Assembly: GCA_011052355.1 (NCBI GenBank)
Contig: DRJB01000049.1
Coordinates: forward strand, 1-7,000
From: Candidatus Kaiserbacteria bacterium
Lineage (GTDB): Bacteria > Patescibacteriota > Minisyncoccia > Phycocordibacterales > Phycocordibacteraceae
Direction: 5' to 3'
Length of the DNA: 7,000 bases
In this document: positions 1-4,866 of the stretch, piece by piece
Position numbering within the stretch: the stretch's first letter is position 1
Layout of the letters: the number at the start of each line of letters is the position of its first letter
Program-made: the position numbers and the translations under genes
The notes under the pieces: generated by a model
What the model was told of the DNA's origin: nothing
What the model saw: the letters and a program-made list of their open reading frames with translations, nothing else
The model's database searches: none

Positions 1-38
1 CCCCCGCCGTACCATTTTTCATAAGTTGTAATCCCCAT
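1..38 (-). CDS. Possible start of a leftward gene, cut by the window edge
   Basis: On the minus strand an ATG at 38-36 begins the frame MGITTYEKWYGG, which runs open to the window edge. It is preceded by a purine-rich AGAGGG five bases upstream of the ATG, a plausible ribosome binding site. Only 12 codons are visible, so no family can be named. A competing minus-strand frame ends at 21-19 (TGA) and overlaps this start. The call rests on the ribosome-binding-site spacing alone and is weak. Confidence 0.25.
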   Translation of the reverse strand, partial: MGITTYEKWYGG

Positions 39-170
39 GGTCGCCCTCTTTTTTATTTGTTCTTATCTCAATGTCTTTGTCACTTGTGCCTCTTTCTTTC
101 AAAAAATCTACTGCGTACTTATCCTCTCATTCTTTTGTTGGTATCTGTGGAAGTCGGACTTTCACACTTG

Positions 171-212
171 CCCCCCTCCGCCGGCTCCGCCAGCGGAGGG
201 GGCGGAGGGGGG
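171..212. repeat. GC-rich nested palindrome
   Basis: An outer perfect 12-bp stem pairs CCCCCCTCCGCC (171-182) with GGCGGAGGGGGG (201-212). Inside it CTCCGC (185-190) pairs with GCGGAG (193-198) around a CA loop, leaving only a GG/GG mismatch between the two stems. It is far richer in GC than the surrounding AT-rich sequence. No U-tract follows on either strand, so it looks more like a dispersed palindromic repeat than a terminator. It lies just left of the insertion sequence. Confidence 0.6.
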
Positions 213-304
213 GGCGACGCAAAAGCCGCCGTGCCGGCAACTTTTACAAAAATCATCGGAAAATATACGAAACATTTTGCCACACCTGCATAAGTTCACT
301 AACC

Positions 305-315
305 TATGAGACTCC
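305..315. repeat. Left terminal inverted repeat core of the IS
   Basis: TATGAGACTCC here is the exact reverse complement of 1350-1360. The flanking bases on both sides are also partly conserved between the two ends, as expected of terminal inverted repeats that have drifted. Confidence 0.55.
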
Positions 316-1152
316 TCTTAATCTGATGAATATGAGAATACGAAGCAATCTAAAAGGAACAAGTGGCTCTTTGAGTATGTATGAATCTGCGCTAAAGTGG
401 CGTAGTATGAATAACAAACAAGAAGTGAGAAGAAGAGTAAAAGCATTAGACGTATGGAGAGAACACGGTATTAAAGCAACAATAACTGCATTTGATATCT
501 CAAGACCAAACCCTATACCGGTGGAAGAAAGCACTGAAAGAGAAGCAAGGACACCTTGATGCGCTTGACCCGAAATCAACAGCACCCAGAGAGAGTGAGA
601 CAACGACAGTACCCGGAGGGGCTGCTTGAACAGATTGTCACCCTAAGGAAAGAACACAGACATATCGGAAAGAAGAAGATCGCTGTCTTGCTCGATAGCA
701 ACGAATCATACATCGGACGCTGTCTCAGTGACCTCAAGAAGAGGGATCTCTTGCCGAACTATGCCAAGACATCCTTCTATGCCAGAACGGGCAGAACCTT
801 TGAGCGACATACGGTGTATCACAAGAAGATACGACGCCCAAAGGAACACAAGAGAGGTATGGAGATAGACACCATAGTTCGCTTCATAGATGGTACCAAA
901 CGCTACATTCTCACTGCCATAGATGTACAGAGGAAGTTCGCCTTTGCAGGAGCGTACACCTCCCACTCCTCTGCAAGCGCTACCGACTTCCTCAAGAAGC
1001 TCATCAAGGTCTGCCCATTCACCATTGATGAGCTTCAGACCGACAACGGAAGTGAGTTCGCCTTACGCTTTAGAGAAGCTTGCACCCTCCTCTCCATCAC
1101 TCACTTCCATACCTATCCGAGAACTCCCAAGATGAATGCTCACATAGAGCGG

Positions 1153-1199
1153 TTCAAGATAGCACCTTCAAGATGTCATCTTGAAGGTGCTATCTTGAA
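1153..1199. repeat. Perfect 23-bp palindrome inside the transposase gene
   Basis: The 23-base arm at 1153-1175 (starting TTCAAGATAGCACC) is the exact reverse complement of 1177-1199, with one base T1176 at the centre. Each arm itself contains TTCAAGAT twice, so the unit has four alternating copies. The likely inserted segment is 1156-1206, 51 bases, which adds KIAPSRCHLEGAILNSL between ERF and NRS without breaking the frame. Removing it restores GAGCGGTTCAACCGCTC, itself a perfect odd palindrome encoding ERFNRS, the expected continuation of the family motif. Confidence 0.85.
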
Positions 1200-1349
1200 T
1201 TCTCTCAACCGCTCACTACTTCGAGACAACCTCTCTGCCTTCAATGAGAAGCTAATGGACTGGCTCATCTGGTATAACACCATACGCCCCCATGAGTCAT
1301 TAGACATGGTCTCTCCCTTGCGGTATATTGTATCAACATTAACAGCACG

Positions 1350-1360
1350 GGAGTCTCATA
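1350..1360. repeat. Right terminal inverted repeat core of the IS
   Basis: GGAGTCTCATA is the exact reverse complement of the left core at 305-315. It lies inside the 3' end of the transposase frame, which reads through to a TGA at 1384-1386; an overlap of the gene end with the right terminal repeat is common in this family. Confidence 0.55.
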
Positions 1361-1405
1361 TGTGGTGGACGCGTACAATTTATTGACATATGTATGTCCG
1401 CTTGC

Positions 1406-1424
1406 TATCATAACCAACATGATA
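1406..1424. promoter_or_regulatory. Operator-like dyad upstream of nusA
   Basis: TATCAT (1406-1411) and ATGATA (1419-1424) form a 6-bp inverted repeat around a 7-base spacer. It is framed by two direct copies of TATGTCCGC at 1393-1401 and 1423-1431, exactly 30 bases apart. The dyad ends about 25 bases before the -10 box of the nusA promoter, where a regulator could bind. It could instead be insertion-sequence debris. No regulator is identified. Confidence 0.25.
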
Positions 1425-1446
1425 TGTCCGCGGTGCGGGCATTTCT

Positions 1447-1455
1447 TGTTATAAT
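1447..1455 (+). promoter_or_regulatory. Extended -10 promoter for nusA
   Basis: TGTTATAAT is a perfect extended -10 element (TG, one base, TATAAT). No good -35 box lies 17 bases upstream, which extended -10 promoters do not strictly need. Predicted transcription start is near 1462, giving nusA a leader of about 38 bases. Confidence 0.5.
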
Positions 1456-1499
1456 AATCAGTGTTTCCTTATATATTTAAAGGCATCACATACAATACT

Positions 1500-2843
1500 A
1501 TGATTGATTTAAAAACCATACATTCTGTGCTCGGAGAATTTGAAGACAGAGGTATCACCAAAGAAACCGTGATAGAAGCCATTGAAACGGCTCTTGCCAC
1601 CGCATACAAAAAAGAATACGGGAAGCGCGGACAAGTAATCCGCTCCGTCGTTGACCTGGACACCGGAACCATCATATTTGAACAAATAAAAACAGTGGTT
1701 GACGATTCTATTGTACAAACCAAGCCGGAAGACGCAGATGACGAAACAAAAAAAATAACAAAACCGGAAGACACCGAACTCCCCTATTTTGACCCTGAAA
1801 AACATATTTTACTTGAAAATGCGCAACGCATGAAGCGCGATGCGGCAATAGGCGATGACATAGCGTTCTCACTTGAACCGCAAGAAGACTTCGGACGCAT
1901 TGCGGCGCAAACGGCGAAGCAAGTCATCATTCAGAAAATACGCGAGGCGGAAAAATTTTCAATTCTTGAAGAATTCGCGCATAAAAAGGGTGAGCTGGTA
2001 TCCGGAATTGTACAAAAAGTTGAACGTGGCTCACTGTATATTGACCTTGGACGCACCACGGGCATCATGCCGTACGAAGAACAAATTCCCGGCGAGCGAT
2101 ATCGTACCGGCGAGCGTCTTCATGCATATCTTTATATGGTTGACGAGGGTTTCCGCGGTGTGTATCTGCGTCTCTCACGCGCAAGCGCGCAGTTTGTCGT
2201 AAAATTATTTGAACTTGAAACACCTGAGCTCGCATCCGGCACCATTGAAATAAAAGACATCGCGCGCGAAGCGGGAAGTCGCACAAAAATCGCGGTGGTG
2301 TCGCTTGAGCCCAATATTGACCCGGTGGGTTCACTGGTTGGACAACGCGGGGTTCGCGTATCAACGGTTATCGGCGAATTAAGTGGCGAGCGTATTGATA
2401 TTATTGAATGGTCGCAAGACACAGAAACATATATTAAAGAAGCGCTCTCTCCCGCAAGTGTCATAAGTGTGGAACTGATTGGCGCCGAGCATCGCGCAGT
2501 GGCAACGGTAAGCGAAGACCAACAATCACTCGCCATAGGACGTGGCGGACAAAACGTACGCCTTGCCGCAAAGCTCACCGGCTGGAATATTGATATCATT
2601 TCCACGAACGGTAACGCCGTTGCGGAATCCGATGAAGACCGAGACGAAATAGGCGCGGGCGACCCCGCCAAAGAAGCGGGGCTCATCCCCGCAGAGTCTC
2701 CGGAAATACTCACTCCGGCACAAGAAGAGATGGGAGAAAAAGAAAAAGATGAACTTCCCGCAGAGGAAGAATTGACAGAAGATGAGGGTAACTCTATAGT
2801 TGACAAGGAGGAATCACGCGACAAAGACGCGGAGGATGAATAA
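1500..2843 (+). CDS. nusA: Transcription termination/antitermination factor NusA
   Basis: NusA binds RNA polymerase and nascent RNA and modulates pausing, termination and antitermination. The 447-residue product shows the family order. The N-terminal polymerase-binding domain covers residues 1-125, with a polar insert around 71-100. The S1 domain covers about 162-226 (ELVSGIVQKVERGSLYIDLG). KH1 covers about 228-305, with the GQRG loop at 281-284 after IDPVGSLV. KH2 covers about 306-370, with GRGG at 347-350. The last 75 residues are a strongly acidic, probably disordered tail; the two acidic repeats of E. coli NusA are not evident. I chose ATG 1500, where the product begins MIDLKTI as NusA proteins do, over an in-frame GTG at 1461. 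The only SD-like bases (AAAGG, 1479-1483) lie 16 bases before the ATG. The usual rimP and infB neighbours are not adjacent. Confidence 0.97.
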   Translation: MIDLKTIHSVLGEFEDRGITKETVIEAIETALATAYKKEYGKRGQVIRSVVDLDTGTIIFEQIKTVVDDSIVQTKPEDADDETKKITKPEDTELPYFDPEKHILLENAQRMKRDAAIGDDIAFSLEPQEDFGRIAAQTAKQVIIQKIREAEKFSILEEFAHKKGELVSGIVQKVERGSLYIDLGRTTGIMPYEEQIPGERYRTGERLHAYLYMVDEGFRGVYLRLSRASAQFVVKLFELETPELASGTIEIKDIAREAGSRTKIAVVSLEPNIDPVGSLVGQRGVRVSTVIGELSGERIDIIEWSQDTETYIKEALSPASVISVELIGAEHRAVATVSEDQQSLAIGRGGQNVRLAAKLTGWNIDIISTNGNAVAESDEDRDEIGAGDPAKEAGLIPAESPEILTPAQEEMGEKEKDELPAEEELTEDEGNSIVDKEESRDKDAEDE

Positions 2844-2908
2844 CAGAATTTCTGATTATTTTAAAACCCTTTGCAAACCGGAATAAATAATCGCGTGCGC
2901 ACCATACT

Positions 2909-3085
2909 ATGGAACAGAACACACACAATCAGTATCCAAACACCGTGAAGCAACAATCCATTGGTGCAATTATCGCCATCATTGTTGTTCTCTCAATGAT
3001 TATCATCGGGGCTTTCTATGCGCTCGGGAAGCACACGCGCCGGGCACAATACGTGTCGCAACAAACAGCAACAACAACACGATAG
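2909..3085 (+). CDS. Small single-pass membrane protein, 58 residues
   Basis: ATG 2909 to TAG 3085 encodes 58 residues. An N-terminal polar stretch (MEQNTHNQYPNTVKQQ) precedes one hydrophobic helix at about residues 18-40 (IGAIIAIIVVLSMIIIGAFY). A basic segment (KHTRRAQ) and a Thr/Gln-rich tail follow. Positive residues after the helix predict an outside-to-inside orientation with the C-terminus in the cytoplasm. The gene lies 65 bases after nusA with no terminator between, so it may be read from the nusA transcript. It stops 69 bases before clpP. No clear ribosome binding site precedes the ATG. I do not recognise a named family, and the function is unknown. The organised topology makes a real gene likely. 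Confidence 0.75.
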   Translation: MEQNTHNQYPNTVKQQSIGAIIAIIVVLSMIIIGAFYALGKHTRRAQYVSQQTATTTR

Positions 3086-3118
3086 GTGCACCGTTCACAT
3101 ATGCGAACAGAGTTTTTC

Positions 3119-3147
3119 TTGCAGAGCACATTATAAATCGTTATAAT
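3119..3147 (+). promoter_or_regulatory. Sigma70-type promoter of clpP, predicted leaderless transcript
   Basis: A -35 box TTGCAG (3119-3124), a 17-base spacer and a consensus -10 box TATAAT (3142-3147) precede clpP. Initiation about seven bases after the -10 box falls at 3154-3155, the A of the clpP start codon. There is no room for a ribosome binding site. Confidence 0.65.
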
Positions 3148-3154
3148 ATAAAAT

Positions 3155-3763
3155 ATGTCATCAACAAAACAAGAGCAGGCATCATATTTGGTGCCGATGG
3201 TCGTGGAGAAAACCCAGTTCGGCGAACGAGCATATGATATTTATTCACGACTACTCAAAGAACGTGTGATATTTATGAGCGGAGTAATTGAAAATGAATC
3301 TGCAAACCTTATCATCGCGCAATTACTTTTTCTTGAAGCAGAAGACCCGAAAAAAGATATTTATTTGTATATAAATTCGCCCGGTGGTGCGGTAACGGGA
3401 ACTCTTGCCATTCTTGATACCATGAACCACATAAAGCCGGACGTGGCAACGGTAGCGGTTGGCATTGCCGCATCAGGTGCCGCGATACTTCTTGCCGGTG
3501 GTACGCAGGGGAAGCGATTTGCCTTGCCAAACACAGAGGTGATGATTCACCAGCCGGTGGGCGGAGCGGAAGGGCAAGCGACCGACATAGAAATAACCGC
3601 GAAACATATCATAGCAACCCGCGGACGCCTCAATGATATTCTTGCCAAAGCAACCAAACAAACTCTTTCAAAAATAGAAACCGACGTGGATCGTGATTTT
3701 TTCATGACCGCGGAGGAAGCAAAAAAATACGGAATTATTGACCGTGTATACAAAACGAAATAA
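3155..3763 (+). CDS. clpP: ATP-dependent Clp protease proteolytic subunit ClpP
   Basis: ClpP is the serine peptidase that forms the tetradecameric degradation chamber fed by Clp ATPases such as ClpX or ClpC in the cytoplasm. The 202-residue product has the usual length and motifs. [10 protein letters not shown] is at 71-80 (substrate/oxyanion region). The nucleophile Ser107 lies in [14 protein letters not shown]. His132 lies in [18 protein letters not shown]. The third catalytic residue is Asp181 in the [12 protein letters not shown] segment, 49 residues after the His as in the E. coli and B. subtilis enzymes. It ends with YGIIDRV, the conserved end of the fold. No clpX or tig gene is adjacent. 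The ATG sits eight bases after a TATAAT box, so translation probably starts on a leaderless mRNA. A strong hairpin follows the stop codon, making this a single-gene unit. Confidence 0.97.
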   Translation: MSSTKQEQASYLVPMVVEKTQFGERAYDIYSRLLKERVIFMSGVIENESANLIIAQLLFLEAEDPKKDIYLYINSPGGAVTGTLAILDTMNHIKPDVATVAVGIAASGAAILLAGGTQGKRFALPNTEVMIHQPVGGAEGQATDIEITAKHIIATRGRLNDILAKATKQTLSKIETDVDRDFFMTAEEAKKYGIIDRVYKTK

Positions 3764-3777
3764 TTTATTTCACAAGC

Positions 3778-3823
3778 ATAACAACAGGGGAAATTGCCGA
3801 TAGGCAATTTCCCCTGTTGTTAT
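3778..3823. terminator. Perfect 21-bp hairpin after clpP, probably bidirectional
   Basis: Arms 3778-3798 and 3803-3823 are exact reverse complements (ATAACAACAGGGG on the left) around a GATA loop. It starts 14 bases after the clpP stop. The tract after the GC-rich part (TGTTGTTAT) is U-rich but not a pure U-run, and is symmetrical, so it could end transcripts arriving from both sides. TGTTATAGT at 3818-3826 in the right arm also resembles an extended -10 box. Confidence 0.75.
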
Positions 3824-3828
3824 AGTGC

Positions 3829-3974
3829 GGAAGCCCCCGGCGGGAGCGAGCTTGAAGAGAGATTTATAGTGGAATTTTATTTCCAAATCCCGAGGAGGGA
3901 GATTCTCGCGCATAGCGCAAAAGATTGGATATTCCACTCTCTCCTCATTATAGCCCACCCCCGCCCGAAGCTCC
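3829..3974. other. Rod-like structured region, candidate non-coding RNA (strand undecided)
   Basis: Several nested complementary segments fold this stretch back on itself around a single axis. GGCGGG (3839-3844) pairs with 3960-3965, GAGAGA (3857-3862) with 3938-3943, GTGGAAT (3869-3875) with 3931-3937 and TCCAA (3882-3886) with 3925-3929. A GCGC-ATA-GCGC hairpin (3908-3918) sits near the tip. Outer bases 3829-3834 pair with 3970-3974. The result is a rod with internal loops of about 146 nt. No convincing protein frame covers it. A TGTTATAGT box at 3818-3826 could start a rightward RNA here; a leftward transcript from 4564-4536 could also cover it. It resembles the general shape of 6S RNA, but I see no sequence match. 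Confidence 0.35.
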
Positions 3975-3989
3975 TCTATTAACAACACA

Positions 3990-4172
3990 CTATATCTCTT
4001 TAAGAGCCCCATCTAATAAGGTGGCCCCAATCCCATTCAACAGGGAATTTAGGAATCGCACACATATGCGTTTCCTTATACCGTAAAGAGATTTCTGAAA
4101 ACAATCACGAGGCCGTTTCTTTCCCCACTCCCTCCTCTTTCCATGCTTATTAGCCACTCTCGTGGAGGTCAT
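3990..4172 (-). CDS. Weak hypothetical ORF, 60 residues
   Basis: ATG 4172-4170 is preceded, four bases upstream, by AAGGAAGG, the best Shine-Dalgarno sequence in the window, and the frame ends with TAG at 3992-3990. The product (MTSTRVANKHGKRREWGKKR at the start, ending ATLLDGALKEI) is very basic in its first half. I recognise no family. The same frame stays open back to 4397, inside a terminator loop. The overlapping minus-strand frame that ends in TAG at 4194-4192 is also open for 57 codons, so chance openness is a real possibility. If real, it would be the last gene of the leftward unit that starts at about 4529. Confidence 0.25.
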   Translation of the reverse strand: MTSTRVANKHGKRREWGKKRPRDCFQKSLYGIRKRICVRFLNSLLNGIGATLLDGALKEI

Positions 4173-4267
4173 GGTACCTTCCTTTGCAGGACTAGGGACA
4201 GGGAACAATCTGATGAATATCTCTGTTTGAAAGAACAGTTTCAATGGACATTTTATCCATCTGTCTC

Positions 4268-4372
4268 TTGTTAAAAGAGTGATGGGGACGGTACCACTTG
4301 TGGCGTAGACCAAATATATAGTTATGTGTCTGCACAATGCGGTTGCCTCCATCCTCATCACTCTTTTAACAA
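4268..4372. repeat. Long inverted repeat with 57-base interior
   Basis: TTGTTAAAAGAGTGATG (4268-4284) is the exact reverse complement of 4356-4372. Pairing continues inward (4285-4291 with 4349-4355) with one mismatch and one wobble, giving a stem of 24 positions. The last two bases of the outer arm coincide with the A/T run of the adjoining terminator hairpin. The interior contains short self-complementary pieces (CCACTTGTGG) but no clear gene. Confidence 0.55.
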
Positions 4373-4423
4373 AAAACGGTCGGGTGCTTCTTCCCAAAAG
4401 GAAGAAGCACCCGACCGTTTTTT
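4371..4423 (-). terminator. Perfect 24-bp intrinsic terminator
   Basis: Arms 4371-4394 and 4400-4423 are exact reverse complements around a CAAAA loop. The GC-rich core (CGGTCGGGTGCTTCTTCC) is flanked by six A on one side and six T on the other. It therefore has a proper U-run when read in either direction. The nearest promoter pointing at it is the leftward one at 4564-4536, so leftward termination is the likely use. No rightward gene ends just before it. Confidence 0.85.
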
Positions 4424-4529
4424 GGTCTATACAAATATATGTTGTTACACTATAAAAAATACCATATATCTGTGGGCTCCCTCCTCAAGGACTCACTATA
4501 TTCACTGTATGTAAAGGTACATCTCAACT
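4371..4529 (-). ncRNA. Candidate small RNA or attenuated leader, about 160 nt
   Basis: A leftward promoter predicts a start near 4529, and a perfect terminator ends the unit at 4371. Between them lies no usable ORF but several foldable elements. A 10-bp hairpin pairs 4432-4441 with 4463-4472 (one G-U pair). A TCCT-TG-AGGA hairpin lies in the stretch read as GAGTCCTTGAGGAGGGAGCC. The result has the anatomy of a stand-alone bacterial sRNA. Alternatively the hairpin is an attenuator for the weak ORFs further left. I find no match to tmRNA, RNase P, SRP or known riboswitch cores. Confidence 0.4.
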
Positions 4530-4535
4530 GTTACT

Positions 4536-4564
4536 ATCCTAGCACAAGCGGATTAACTTGTCAA
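4536..4564 (-). promoter_or_regulatory. Strong leftward sigma70-type promoter
   Basis: On the minus strand a consensus -35 TTGACA (4564-4559), a 17-base spacer and a -10 TAGGAT (4541-4536) are perfectly spaced, with a predicted start near 4529. It points away from rny and toward the hairpin at 4371-4423. It is among the best promoter matches in the window, although no recognisable protein gene follows it. Confidence 0.6.
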
Positions 4565-4677
4565 GCCCCGCGATAGCTTCACTATTTTCCGCTTCGGAGC
4601 TCTTTTCCCTCTGTCCAAAGCAAATTATCCAGTGATTGGTTTGTCAGGTGGTTCTGATGACACATGCGGAAATCATT

Positions 4678-4706
4678 TTGCAATAACGACCGATACGTGC
4701 TATAGT
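4678..4706 (+). promoter_or_regulatory. Promoter of rny
   Basis: TTGCAA (4678-4683), a 17-base spacer and TATAGT (4701-4706) preceded by TG (an extended -10) form a convincing promoter. The predicted start near 4713 leaves a leader of about 154 bases before the rny ATG at 4867. The stretch 4565-4677 between this promoter and the leftward one shows nothing else that I can name. Confidence 0.6.
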
Positions 4707-4866
4707 GTGACTGTTTATATTTTTAACATTTTTCCGTAGAACAGCATCGGGGTGCGCAACATACTGAACACACTGCACGAACACATAGTATCCGCCACAC
4801 AAACAACTGAAAAGTGCTCCGACGCAAACATGTTTTACGACACATTTATTGTATGTATTTGAGCTT

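Larger units (their letters stand above)
287..1377 (+). mobile_element. IS481-like insertion sequence, degenerate
   Basis: An element of roughly 1.1 kb carries a single DDE transposase gene. The best matched ends are an 11-bp perfect inverted repeat, TATGAGACTCC at 305-315 and its complement at 1350-1360. Imperfect similarity extends outward on both sides (GTTCACTAACC on the left against GTCCACCACA read inward on the right), and weak TG-ended similarity reaches about 287 and 1377. Inward, both sides continue with a TTAAT-type motif after a small indel. I see no target site duplication, so exact ends are uncertain by about 10-20 bases. The size, the single gene and the integrase-type DDE domain fit the IS481 family. 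It sits upstream of the nusA promoter and probably no longer moves by itself, because its transposase is broken. Confidence 0.65.
377..1386 (+). pseudogene. IS481-like DDE transposase, two frameshifts and an in-frame palindromic insert
   Basis: Three consecutive frames make one transposase of about 335 residues. The first (from ATG 377, or 407) gives an N-terminal helix-turn-helix region ending FDISR near 508. The next frame continues TLYRWKKALKEKQGHLDALD to about 590. The third frame, QYPEGLLEQIVTL onward, carries the integrase core. Catalytic residues are visible: the first Asp in MEIDTIV (about 868), the second in QTDNGSEF (about 1042), and Glu in NAHIERF (about 1147), 35 residues after the second Asp. 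The C-terminal NTIRPHESL motif is typical of IS481/IS3-type enzymes. The first break is explained by one extra C near 505, the second by loss of one AG unit in the AG run near 588-596. Directly after HIERF come 17 foreign residues encoded by a palindrome. The gene is most likely dead. A programmed frameshift is conceivable but two successive ones would be unusual. Confidence 0.85.

Noticed and set aside
19..140. Minus-strand coding-like stretch (read KYAVDFLKERGTSDKDIEIR, continuing to TGA at 21-19)
   Set aside because: The composition looks protein-like, but a stop (TGA) lies just upstream and the only starts are weak (TTG). It overlaps the possible start at 38. It may be a gene remnant; I cannot support it as a CDS.
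37..309. Plus-strand open frame of 90 residues at the left end
   Set aside because: It is hydrophobic and Cys/Phe-rich without any domain, then runs through the GC-rich palindrome as a Pro/Gly-rich stretch, and no ribosome binding site precedes it. The frame starting at 71 is meaningful only from about 377, where the transposase N-terminus begins.
1461..1499. Upstream GTG start extending NusA by 13 residues
   Set aside because: The extension (MFPYIFKGITYNT) is not NusA-like, the predicted transcription start is at about 1462, and the product from ATG 1500 begins as the family does.
2132..2824. Minus-strand open frame of 230 residues
   Set aside because: It lies entirely opposite nusA and is Ser/Pro-rich, the usual shadow of a well-supported gene rich in acidic codons.
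4849..4866. Upstream TTG start extending RNase Y by 6 residues
   Set aside because: The family begins directly at the membrane anchor, and ATG 4867 fits this without an extra segment.
3824..4866. tmRNA, RNase P RNA, SRP RNA, tRNA or group II intron in the gene-poor region
   Set aside because: I looked on both strands for their conserved cores (tRNA-like 3' ends with CCA, the RNase P core, the SRP tetraloop region, intron domain V) and found none. This was by eye; a covariance search could still find a divergent member.
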